Below, one piece after another: positions 31,901 to 43,467 of a DNA stretch of 64,000 nt; the first letter of the stretch is position 1; each line of letters starts with the position of its first letter. Both the position numbers and the translations under genes were made by a program. The stretch spans positions 3,580,661 to 3,644,660 of the forward strand of contig OX463812.1 in NCBI GenBank assembly GCA_949825045.1. The letters are read 5' to 3'. This DNA comes from Argyresthia goedartella. Its lineage: Eukaryota > Arthropoda > Insecta > Lepidoptera > Argyresthiidae. The notes below the pieces were generated by a model that did not search any database, was not told where the DNA came from, and worked only from the letters and a program-made list of their open reading frames with translations.

Positions 31901-34745
31901 TTAAACGAATTTCTTTGCTATTCCTAAACAAGCTACTCGCTTAATTGAAACCAAGCGCTTGGTAATTATCAATCAAGTAATTGTCCAAAAACAAACAAGT
32001 GAACGTAGCTAAAATTAGACGAGTTGCTTTGCTAATCTTAAACAAGTTGCTCGGTTAATTTCAGCGAAATGCTTGGTATTTATCAACCAACTCCTTAGCT
32101 AAAATCAATCAGGTCGGCAGTGCTAAAATTAAACGACTTTCTTGGCTATTCTTAAACAAGTTACTCGCTTAATTTAAACCAAGCACTTGGTAATTATCAA
32201 CCAAATACTTGACCAAAATTAAACAAGTGAAAGTAGCTAAAATTAGACGAGTTGCTTTACTAATCTTAAACAAGTTGCGCGGTTAATTTCGACTAAATGC
32301 TTGGTAGTTCTTTGCTATTCCTAAACAAGTTACTCGCTTAATTGAAACCAAGCGCTTGGTAATTATCAATCAAGTACTTGTCCAAAATCACACAAGTGAA
32401 CGTAGCTAAAATAAGACGAGTTGCTTTACTAATCTTAAACAAGTTGCTCGGTTAATTTCAGCGAAATGCTTGGTAATTATCAACCACCTCCTAAGCTGAA
32501 ATCAATCAGGACGGGAGTGCTAAAATTAAACAACTTTCTTTGCTATTCCTAAACAAGTTACTCGCTTAATTGAAACCAAGCGCTTGGTAATTGTCAATCA
32601 AGTACTTGTCATAAATCGAACAAGTGAACGTAGCTTAAATTAGACGAGTTACATTACTAATCTTAAACAAGTTGCGCGGTTAATTTCAACGAAATGCTTG
32701 GTAGTTATCAACCACCTCCTTAGCTGAAATCAATCAGGACGGCAGTGCTAAAATTAAATGACTTTCTTTGCTATTCCTAAACAAGTTACTCGCTTAATTG
32801 AAACCAAGCGCTTGGTAATTTTTAATCAAGTACTTGTCATAAATCAAACAAGTGAACGTAGCTAAAATTAGACGAGTTACTTTACTAATCTTAAACAAGT
32901 TGCGCGGTTAATTTCAACGAAATGCTTGGTAGTTATCAACCAACTCCTTAGCTAAAATCAATAAGGACGGCAGTGCTAAAATTAAACGACTTTCTTGGCT
33001 ATTCTTTAACAAGTTACTCGCTTAATTGAAACCAAGCACTTGGTAATTATCAACCAAATACTTGACCAAAATTAAACAAGTGAAAGTAGCTAAAATTAGA
33101 CGAGTTGCTTTACTAATCTAAAACAACTTGCGCGGTTAATTTCAACTAAATGCTTGGTAGTTATCAACCAACTCCTTAGCTGAAACCCATCAGGTCAGCA
33201 GTGCTAAAATTAAACGAATTTCTTTGCTATTCCTAAACAAGTTACTCGCTTAATTGAAACCAAGCGCTTGGTAATTATCAATCAAGTACTTGTACAAAAT
33301 CACACAAGTGAACGTAGCTAAAATTAGACGAGTTGCTTTACTAATCTTAAACAAGGTGCTCGGTTAATTTCAGCGAAATGCTTGGTAATTATCAACCACC
33401 TCCTTAGCTGAAATCAATCAGGACGGCAGTGCTAAAATTAAATGACTTTCTTTGCTATTCCTAAACAAGCTACTCGCTTAATTGAAACCAAGCGCTTGGT
33501 AATTATCAACCAAGAAATTGTCCAAAATCAAACAAGTGAACGTAGTTAAAATTAGACGATTTGCTTTACTAATCTTAAACAAGTTGCTCGGATAATTTCA
33601 GCGAAATGCTTGGTAGTTATCAACCAACTCCTTAGCTAAAGTCAATCAGGTCGGCAGTGCTAAAATTAAACGAATTTCTTGGCTATTCTTAAACAAGTTA
33701 CTCGCTTAATTTAAACCAAGCACTTGGTAATTATCAACCAAATACTTGACCAAAATTAAACAAGTGAAAGTAGCTAAAATTAGACGAGTTGCTTTACTAA
33801 TCTTAAACAAGTTGCGCGGTTAATTTCAACTAAATGCTTGGTAGTTCTTTGCTATTCCTAAACAAGTTACTCGCTTAATTGAAACCAAGCGCTTGGTAAT
33901 TATCAATCAAGTACTTGTCCAAAGTCACACAAGTGAACGTAGCTAAAATTAGACGCGTTGCTTTACTAATCTTAAACAAGGTGCTCGGTTAATTTCAGCG
34001 AAATGCTTGGTAATTATCAACCACCTCCTAAGCTGAAATCAATCAGGACGGGAGTGCTAAATGTAAACAACTTTCTTTGCTATTCCTAAACAAGTTACGC
34101 GCTTAATTGAAACCAAGCGCTTAGTAATTGTCAATGAAGTACTTGTCATAAATCGAACAAGTGAACGTAGCTAAAATTAGACGAGTTATTTTACTAATCT
34201 TAAACATGTTGCGCGGTTAATTTCAACGAAACGCTTGGTAGTTATCAACCAACTCCTTAGCTGAAATCCGTCAGGTCGGCAGTGCTAAAATAAACGAATT
34301 GCTTTGCTATTCCTAAACAAGTTACTCGCTTAATTGAAACCAAGCGCTTGGTAATTATCAATCAAGTACTTGACCAAAAGGAAACAAGTGAAAGTAGCTA
34401 AAATTAGACGAGTTGCTTTACTAGTCTTAAACAAGTTGCGCGGTTAATTTCAACGAAATGCTTGGTAGTTATCAACCAACTCCTTAGCTGAAACCCATCA
34501 GGTAGGCAGTGCTAAAATTAAACGAATTTCTTAGCTATTCCTAAACAAGTTACTCGCTTAATTGAAACCAAGCACTTGGCAATTATCAACTAAGTACTTG
34601 ACCAAAATGAAACAAGTGAAAGAAGCTAAAATTAGACGAATTGATGCATGGAAGTTCTCAACCAACTCGGTAGCGAAATCCTTCAGTCGGCAGTGCCAAA
34701 ATTAAACGAATTTCTTGGCTGTTCTTAAACAAGTTACTCGCTTAA
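28950..34745. repeat. Satellite array, ~228-bp dimeric monomer
   Basis: GGCAGTGCTAAAATTAAACG recurs at 29043, 29271 and 29499 and onward, a step of 228 bp, to about 34.7 kb (roughly 25 copies). Each monomer is two related halves of about 112-116 bp: one built on AACAAGTTACTCGCTTAATT with CCAAGCGCTTGG, the other on AACAAGTTGCTCGGTTAATT with AAATGCTTGGTAGTTATC. CCAAGCGCTTGG is a perfect 12-bp palindrome. Shortened monomers (junction TGGTAGTTCTTTGCTATTCC) occur at about 29690, 31450, 32310 and 33845, a sign of higher-order amplification. There is no coding content. Confidence 0.9.
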
Positions 34746-34965
34746 TTTCAACCAAAAGTCAATCATTACACTATGAATACTATACTATGACGCTTTTAGG
34801 TGGATACACATTAAACAAACAGCCAAATAATCCAAACCAAAATTCCAAACACAGTTCTACGAAACGGAATGAAATGAAAGACGGTCAATCACGCCACGTA
34901 ATGCACGCCGCCACTTTTTGACAGCTGCGATTAGTTTCTCCTTATTTCTCACAAAGCGGTACTAC
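34746..34965. other. Spacer between satellite and palindrome
   Basis: About 220 bp of AT-rich sequence without recognisable features, linking the last satellite unit to the GC-rich block. Confidence 0.4.
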
Positions 34966-35100
34966 CTAGTAATGGCCGCCGGATCAGCCGCCCGATAGGT
35001 CTTTACACTACTCTTGCCATCGCATCGGCCGCCGTTGCGTTCTGCGGCGACAGCTCGGGCGACCGTTGCTTTCTGCGGCGGCTGATCCGGCGGCCGATAC
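34966..35100. repeat. CpG-rich palindromic block
   Basis: GGCCGCCGGATCAGCCGCC near the left edge is mirrored by GCGGCTGATCCGGCGGCC near the right edge. Inside are GTCTTTACACTACTCTTGCC and CATCGCATCGGCCGCCG. The same block, in reverse, forms the heart of each duplicate in the palindrome centre (46205-46375 and 46850-47015). Confidence 0.75.
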
Positions 35101-36318
35101 GTTGGCTGCGGCTTAAAGGGGATTTACACGATCAGTTCTACCGCATCCGTTCGTAAGCCAACGCATGGTGTAAACAGTCAACGCGCCGCCCTCAAAACGT
35201 ATCGGCGACCGGATCGGTCGCCGCGCTAGGTGGCGGCGGCCGATTCGACGTCGCGTCGGTCGCCGATCCGTTCTGAGGTCGGCCGGATGCTTACTCGTTC
35301 ATTTACTCATAGGGTAAATGCACCTAATATCATAGTTTTTAGTTTCATCGTTAATTTTTATTAGTATAGAAGCCAAATAATTATGTTATTAGAATGTGGT
35401 TCAATGTACTGCCTTTCTCTTTTTATCCAGCTTAATAAGAGTACAGTAAATAATAATAAACCCTCCATAAATGCCATACAAAAAGGCCCGCGATGTTGCA
35501 CCTTATTGTTTTGTAACAAAGTTCAATACCTATGAAAAAATTGTCCGGCTCCCGGTCGCCGGTCGCTTGCACTGTCAAAACGTTTCACAAGTGAAATGAG
35601 TTGATAACTTTTATTTTTATAGAATCTCTAGACCCCACGCTAGGATTTCCTGTGTCGTGGTGACTAGTCTCTTTCGCTTATGTAGGTACTCTTAAGTTAT
35701 ACCTATATATACATTTAAATTAAGTTATAATCACACTAATATTATAATCGTGAAAGTTTGTGTGTGTGTTTATATGTTTGTCAGTCTTTAGCGCTGAAAC
35801 GGCTGGACGGATTTAATTGAATTTTGAGATGTGTATAGATCATATCCTGACTTAAAAAATAGGCTACATTTTATCCCGAAAAATAATCACTGATTCCGTC
35901 GGATGTTCAAAATGCATCCATAAAAAGTTTTCATAAATATGTCACTAGATGGCGCTGCATGTATTTTACATCGCGGTATGGTTTGGTTTCAAGCTTACTT
36001 CATATATGCCGGCACTGACACGCACTGACTGTAGTCACGGCCAGCGGAAGACTCCGCGGAAGGGGGCCATTGCCCCGGGACCGCAACCCCGCACCCTGGA
36101 AGGGGTGTGAGAAGATCACCAAGCCAAGCACTGACTGAGGTTGTTCTGTTGATTTATTGCTAAAGTTTCTCTCTCTCTCTCTCTCATCTCGATAGTTGGT
36201 CTCTTTTGTCTTGATAATTACAACAAAGTATTCTATTTATAATTTCGGATAGGTTAAAGGTTAACTGTGGTTCTTTCGCATAGAATTGTAATTGGCATTG
36301 TAACTTTTTAAATTGAGA

Positions 36319-38038
36319 ATGCCTCGCAAACGCAAAACAAATCTTTCGTCGAGCTCACAAGGAGCGCGAACTAAGAAGATAGCTAGACAGCAAGAATCTT
36401 CTGTTCATGCTGAACAGCGGAGAATTGAGCAAGCGGCGCGTCAGGCAAATTCTCGAGCATCTGAAACCTCAGCGCAGGCTGATGCTCGACGTCACCGGAA
36501 CGCTAACCGCATTGCATCTCAGATTGCTGCGGAGACACAAGAGCAGTCGGATGCTCGACGAAGGGATATGGCAGAACGTATGGCTTCTCAACGAGCCTCT
36601 GAAACACCAGAGGAGGCGGCTTCACGACGACAAGAGAACGCAGAGCGCATGGCTTCTCAACGAGCCTCTGAAACACCAGAGGAAGCGACTTTACGACGTC
36701 AAGAGAACGCAGAGCGCATGGCTTCTCAACGAGCCTCTGAAACAGTCGAAGAGGCAGATCTGCGCCGAAACGCTGTTGCCTAACGACAAGCTGAACGTCG
36801 GCAAATATTTTCAAGGAATATGTGGGGAGTTTTCAAAAAATGTGCTTTCGACTACGATCCTACTTTAGATTATAGTAACCATAGACTCATCAAAATTGAC
36901 CGTATGAACAAGGCTTGCAGATTCTGTGTGGCACTGAAATGGAAAGAGGAAACGGCGGGAATGTGTTACTCTGGGGGCAAGGTAGCCATCCCCACATTAA
37001 CGGAGTCGGTCGACCCTTTAAGGGAATTATTTTTGGGCGAGACTGATGAGTCACGGCGCTTCCTAAACCGAATAAAAAAATATAATTCATGTTTTCACAT
37101 GACTTCCTTTGGGGCAGACAGAATTCTCGCGATGCCTGGGTTTTCACCAACCTTTACGGTGCAGGGGCAAGTGCACCATAAAATAGGGTCACTTTTACCT
37201 CCACCCAACGGTCAAGCACAATTTTTGCAAATTTACTTCATGGGAGACGACGAGGCAGAAACCGATAGACGGTGTCAAATTATTCATGAAGTAGGAACGA
37301 GCGACTGTCCAGAAAATACAAAACCTCCTGCACGATCACAATAAATTGGTGCATGACTTTAAATCAGCTCTCGAGAACATGCCTGATGAGAGCTGCAAGG
37401 TTGTGATCAACCCAGACCGCGTGCCGAGCGGGCAGCACGCGCGCCGCTACAACGCGCCGGCCGTCACCGAGGTGGCGGCTGTGGTCGCGGGCGCCGACCT
37501 TACGGCCCCAAGAGACTTCGTCGTACGCAAGCACAACGACACGCTCACCAGGATCGCTGACACTCACCGCTTCTACGATGCGCTACAGTATCCCATTATG
37601 TTCTGGAAAGGACAAGTTGGATATAACTTCAGTATTCCTCAAACCAATCCGGCGACTGGGCAACCGATCCTGAACAAAAATGTATCATGCATAGCTTTCT
37701 ACGCGTTCCACCTGATGGTCCGCGAACACGACTTCAACTTGCCGCTGCGGTGTAGGGTACTTCTATCCCAATTTTTGGTAGACATGTACGTTAAGATAGA
37801 GAGTGAGCGTCTAAGGTTCATAGCGCTAAACCAAAGAAAGTTGCATGCAAAAAATTTCGTTCACTTGCAAGATGCTGTTACGCACGATGGCAATGTGAAT
37901 CGGAATGACTTAGGGCAGATGGTGATCCTGCCATCGTCGTTCGTGAACAGTCCACGATACCTCCACCAATACACCCAGGACGCGTTCTCCGGACTTATTC
38001 ATTACTTTCACGTGCAACCCAGCCTGGAAAGAGATTAA
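36319..38038 (+). pseudogene. Helitron protein, amino-terminal half (broken)
   Basis: The ATG at 36319 opens a basic leader (PRKRKTNLSSSSQ) and then about six 20-residue repeats of the form RRxxNAERMASQRASETPEE. A TAA at 36781 interrupts what was one frame, which resumes to 37344 with a Cys-containing region (ACRFCVALKWKEETAGMC). A frameshift near 37310-37340 leads to the next frame (37346-38038), which has the Helitron-like amino-terminal domain: FYAFHLMVREHDF, QFLVDMYVKIESERLRF and PSSFVNSPRYLHQYTQDA. A second frameshift near 38030 joins it to the Rep domain. Confidence 0.8.
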
Positions 38039-38048
38039 AGATGAATTA

Positions 38049-40976
38049 ATGGGTGGGCAAAAACCGACGGACCGGCACGATATCGTAGCACGAATTTTTA
38101 AAATCAAAGTACAAAAGCTGGTGACCCTCCTCACGAAAGGGCATGGATTTAGCGAAGCGCAGTGCTTCATGTATTCGATTGAGTGGCAAAAGCGTGGCTT
38201 GCCCCACATGCACTTGCTGCTGTGGTTAAAAGAAAAATTGCTTCCGAACCAAATCGATGAAGTGATATCAGCTGAGTTACCAGACCTTAACGTTGACAAA
38301 CAACTATATGACACGATCATTAAGAGCATGATCCACGGACCATGTGGAACCCTGAATCCTACGTCCCCGTGTATGAAGAACAGAAAATGCACAAAAAAGT
38401 ATCCTCGTGCACTGTTAAAAGAGACCCAAACCAATGATAATGGGTATCCGTTGTACAGACGCCGAGCACTCGAGGTAGGGGGACGTACATTCACAATTAA
38501 AATCAGGGTTACCACGCAAGACGTCGTAGTAGACAATAGCTGGATAGTCCCTTACTCGCCGCTCCTTTGCAAAATGTTTGATGCTCACATTAATGTAGAG
38601 TTTTGCAACTCGGTTCAGGCAATTAAATACATTTGTAAGTACATCAACAAAGGCAGTGACCAGGCCATATTTATTGTGCAGCAGCAAGGCAATGCCAATA
38701 TTAACACACGAGACGAAGTGCAGATGTTTAGAGCTGGTCGATACGTGAGCAGCAACGAGGCAGCATGGCGAATATTAGGCTTGCCGCTTCACGAGAGGTA
38801 CCCGACAGTGATACATCTTGCGGTACATCTTCCAAACGGTGAGCGCATTTACTTCACAGAGGCTAACTTGCGCGATCGAGTAGCGACACCGCCGACGACT
38901 ACACTTACAGCGTTTTTCCGTCTGTGCCATACTGACGAATTTGCCAAAACATCGCTGTACGCGGAAGTGCCAAAATATTATACATGGAACGCTGCGCGGA
39001 AAGAATGGAAGCGTCGTGTGCAGGGCAACCCCGTGGAAGGCTGGCATGGTGTGAAGGCGTCGGATGCTCTGGGCAGAATATATACCGTACACGTTACACA
39101 CTTTGAGTGCTACTGCGCGCGGTTGCTTTTGACCCGCGTCCGGGGCCCCATCAGTTTTCAGGCCCTTAAAACAATCGATGGACAGGAAAAGGCTACGTTC
39201 CGAGAAGCGTGTGAGGCCATGGGACTTTTGGAAGATGACGGCCACTGGGACTCTACGATGGAGGACGCCGTATTGTGCCGATCAGGGGCCAAGTTGAGAG
39301 AGCTCTTCGCCATCATGTTGAGCACTTGCGGACTCTCGAACCCCCTGCAACTTTGGGATAAATATAAAACCGCTTTATCGGAAGACATCGCGCACAGGTA
39401 CCGAGAGACAGCACAGACCGACGATGATATATATTTCAACGAAGCGCTTAAACTTATTGAGGACAAAGTATTTTCAATATTGTCTAAGCGGCTTTCTGAT
39501 TTCGGCATGCCCACCCCACAACGAACAGGAGAGTTGTGCAATGATTTGATCAGGGAGCTCAGTTATGATACCGCAGCCTTAGGAGCTCAAGTTGCTCAAA
39601 CTGAGCCTCAGTTGTTACCTGAGCAAAGGCAAGTTTTCAATAAAATAGTAAGCCGCGTGGAGAGCGAAGAAGGGGGTCTCTATTTCTGAGACGCACCAGG
39701 GGGCACAGGCAAAACATGTCTGTTGAAGTTGCTGCTGGCGCAGCTGCGCAAAGACAGGAATGTTGCTCTAGCTGTTGCGTCCTCTGGGATAGCAGCGACC
39801 TTGCTCAGCGGAGGCAGAACTGCCCACTCGGTGTTTAAACTTCCACTGAACCTTGCGGGTGAGGAAACTCCCACTTGCAATATAAGCAAGAGCAGTGGTC
39901 GTGGAGCTCTGGTGCAGCAATGCAAATTGATCGTGTGGGATGAATGCACGATGTCACACAAGCGTGCGATTGAAGCGCTCGACCGCAGCTTGCAAGACAT
40001 CCGTGGCAACCGCACGTTAATGGGTGGAGTGGTCGTCTTGCTCGCAGGTGACTTCCGGCAGACGCTGCCGGTCATTGAGCGCGGCACTCCGGCAGACGAA
40101 ATCAACGCTTGCCTCAAAGCTTCACCAATATGGGCAAAGGTAGAGAGATTGCACCTCACAACTAATATGAGAGTCCAGCTCCACAACGACCAAGAATCCG
40201 GAATCTTTGCTCAAAACCTCCTCAAAATCGGCGAAGGCCGCATGGCAATGGATGCGGAAGGCCTTATCAAATTTGAAAGCCACTTCTGTAATGTTGTAAC
40301 CTCGGAAGAGATCCTAATACATATGGTTTTTCCGAGCTTACAACAAAACATGAGCAACGAGGAGTGGTTGTGTTAAAGAGCCATCATGGCGCCAAAAAAC
40401 GAGTCGGTGGGAAAAATTAATAAAAAAATTATCGATCAAGTCCCGGGTGTGGTAACTACTTACACATCAATCGATACTGTGATGACCAATGACGATGCAA
40501 CAACATACCCAGTAGAGTTTCTTAACTCTTTAGAGCTTTCGGGAGTGCCGTGACACAAGTTGGAACTGAAGGTGGGTGTGCCTGTCATACTGATGCGTAA
40601 TCTGGATGCTCCAAGGTTGTGCAATGGCACCAGGTTACGCATCACGGAGCTGAACAGGCACATCGTGCAAGCCACCATCATCACCGGCGAGGCCAGGGGA
40701 GAAACGGTATTGATACCGCGAATACCTATTATCCCAACGAACTTGCCCTTTCAATTCAAACGCCTGCACTTCCCATTGAAAGTGGCCTTTTCAATAACTA
40801 TTAACAAGAGCCAAGGGCAAACATTAAAAGTGGCAGGCATTCATCTGGGCACCCCATGCTTTTCGCACGGGCAGCTCTACGTTGGCTGTTCACGTGTATC
40901 GAGAGCTAGAAATCTCTATATTTACGCAGAGAACAACAAATCTCGGAACGTTGTATACAGAGACGTATTGCAGTAG
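38049..40976 (+). pseudogene. Helitron Rep nuclease and Pif1-like helicase (three stops)
   Basis: One frame throughout, with TGA at 39687, TAA at 40374 and TGA at 40551. Rep: the HUH motif HMH at residues 53-55 in RGLPHMHLLLWL and the two catalytic-type tyrosines in KYICKYINKG (194 and 198). Helicase: Walker A GGTGKT at 39699-39716, WDECTMSH (Walker B), LLAGDFRQTLPVI, LKVGVPVILMRNLD, SITINKSQGQTL and VGCSRVSRARNLYIYA. Rep cuts and joins single strands during rolling-circle transposition; the helicase unwinds the DNA. The first stop falls four codons before Walker A. The three are single-codon changes in an otherwise intact reading frame. Confidence 0.85.
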
Positions 40977-41190
40977 ATTTCTGTCTCTCGGTGCATTTCA
41001 CGACTGTTTGCGATACTCAACATTCTAAATGATTTAATTTCCGGACATTTGTACAAATATACTTACAACGGTTCTCTACGTTGGAATACCAGAAACTCTT
41101 ACAGAATTATTTTTGTTCTCTTTTTTAAACACATCAGGTATATTACTACAAATGTGCACAATCCAAAGCATGGCGTAAGTCCGACTACTA

Positions 41191-41218
41191 CGCGGGCGAA
41201 GCCGCGGGTAAAAGCTAG
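41191..41218 (+). other. Helitron 3' terminator hairpin and CTAG end
   Basis: CGCGGGCGAAGCCGCG folds into a 5-bp GC stem, followed by GGTAAAAG and CTAG. This is the conserved Helitron termination signal. Confidence 0.9.
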
Positions 41219-42311
41219 TAGTTTATAGGCCTGATACATAATGAAGGGCATCAAAATTTGAGTGTGGGTTTAAATTACAACATCATACGAGTGTTTTAAT
41301 GCTCTACTTTATCTACACATATCATAAGAAAAGCTTTTCGCTGAGAGTGCGAATTCGCCTTGGTGTTGTGAGTTTTAGGGCTACATGAATGTTTGAGGTG
41401 TCAAAAATGCGTATCAGCAAGGGCCACAAGATATTAAAAATAGATACAAAACTTTTTGGTAGAGGGCACCACTGTATGTTTGTAGCAAATTGTGTTCTGT
41501 TTATTTTCCACCGCCTCACACCCCCGACCCCTTGAAGTTGAAGAAAAATTCCAAAAACTGAATCGAAAAAAAAAACTATTTAATTATCGTACCTGCTTAC
41601 AATAATTCACGAGAATTGTGATGAAACATGTTATATAGTATAGTACTAGATAGGTAACCTATCTTAGTAATTTGCAATATAATAATATGATAATTTCAAA
41701 GTGAAAAAAGTTTGATGTGTGCGATTTTACCCTACGTGGCGGCGTTACTTCAAAGGATTGTTTGTCGGTAACACACTCCAATCAGTCAGGGTGCAAGTGT
41801 TGCCAACTCAGTGGATTTTCCACTAGATATGGTGTTTTAGACTTTCATTTTAGCGGTCAAAAAATGGTTTTAGTGGCTGTTGAATTTTCTATTGGATTAG
41901 GATGATTCAGTTAGTCGTAAGGTATACCTCGTGCCACGAATTAAGAGCGCTGGGCCACGTTGGCGGGAATAACTGCCCATATGTACAGGTATTGAAAAGT
42001 GACTACTGCGCATTCAAAGCCACCGCTCATAACTCGTTGCTAGACGTATACTACATTCAGCCACTAGAATAATTTTCATAATTATTCTAGTTGGAAAGAT
42101 AGCATTAATAAAAAAGTGCATATTTTTTTGTTGTGTTGGCAACACAACATAACCAGTGGATTCCCCGAAACAAGTTTTTCAATTTCTTCTATGATTTCGA
42201 TTAGACTTTATTTGTATGACTACTAGGTCGAGTTTAATTTATTGAAAGATTTGTTTGATTCGTGTTGAATTCGTTGAAGATTTGCGTGTACCGTGTAAGT
42301 GACCGCTTTTT

Positions 42312-42856
42312 AGGGTTCCGTAGAGAAACACAGCAACTGTATGCAGAAACTATTAGAACTTTCACAGTTGAAACTTGGTATATAGATGTATTCTGTGAAC
42401 CGCTTTACGATGTTTATACAAAAATTAAAAAATTAAAATACATGAAACTGAAAACATTTTTTTTTCATCAAACCTATAATGTGTCTATAGATAGGTCTTT
42501 AAAAATTACGTTGAAGTTTCTGAAACTATTTTTCCTCAAAGTAAATTGTTAAAGAGACAGACCCTTCCAAAGTGGACAAATTTTCCCCTCCCCCCCCCCT
42601 TTAACTTTTAAAGTAAGAGAGTGAAAAATCTAGAAAAAATATATGCTGTGTATCTTACAACGAAAATTGGTTTGAACAAAATAAAATAAGCAGTTTTTAT
42701 GATATTTAACATTTATCAAAAACCGCAAATATAACTTTGTCATTCATAAATACAAACACCATGAAAAACAAAGTTACAACAAAAACATCCAGTCACATAA
42801 TTATGTACTTGCTACAACGGAACCCTTCAGAGGCGAGTCTGACTCGCACTTGGCTA
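42312..42856 (+). repeat. GACTCGCACTTGGC-type repeat, 545 bp, with empty site
   Basis: It starts AGGGTTCCGTAGAG and ends GAGTCTGACTCGCACTTGG plus CTA, flanked by CTTTTT on both sides (42306-42311 and 42857-42862). The right palindrome arm (about 48155) has only ACCGCTTTTTTAGTTTAGG, the empty site. It is therefore a mobile insertion with a 6-bp target duplication at a T run. There is no coding capacity. Confidence 0.75.
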
Positions 42857-43467
42857 CTTTTTTATTTTAGGTACAAATTGTATACTTTTTTATAATTAAT
42901 TATTAGCTTTCAATATCGCTCATTTTGATACCTACTCCACTTGATAAGATTAGAAGATACTTTTCTTTGTCACTCAATATAGCATACAGAATCTGTTGTA
43001 CCTGTTCTTATGATGACGTCATATTTATAACATCCTATGACACTTGGGAATACTTGGGATAACTTCGATTCTAACGATACGTAAATACTTGGGTTCTTTT
43101 AAATCGTAGTAGTTTAGTAAAAACCGTGGGTGTTATAGAATCTCACTCATATATATATACTCATACATGTACCTACCGGTACCCCATTACACACCCAGTA
43201 CATACATGTACGTACCCCATTTCAGGGTACGTACAAGTATGTACGTACCTTGAAAACATTATGGAAATCCGGTCAAGTGCGAGTCGAACTCGCGCGCGAA
43301 TGATTTCGTACCCCCGTACAATGGTAGGGATGGTGTGGAGTGAATAGTTTGTAATAACTGGGCCTCTACAACTTCATAGGGCAAAAGTCATGACGCTATT
43401 TTTGTTTTTTTACCCGAATATAGCGAAGCCAAAAGAAGGGTTATGTGATTATGTGTTTGAACAGTAT

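Larger units (their letters stand above)
35731..41218 (+). mobile_element. Helitron, 5488 bp, exact ends
   Basis: It starts TCACACTAATATTATAATCG and ends with a GC hairpin (41191-41206) eleven bases before the terminus and CTAG at 41215-41218. It lies between an A and a T. The matching place in the right palindrome arm (about 54664) reads straight through TTATAATAGTTTAT with nothing inserted, which confirms both ends and the lack of a target duplication. Both are classic Helitron properties. The Rep-helicase gene inside is broken, so this copy is not autonomous now. Confidence 0.95.

Noticed and set aside
37364..39541. Minus-strand frames inside the Helitron
   Set aside because: They are antisense shadows of the Rep-helicase gene, which carries recognisable motifs on the plus strand.
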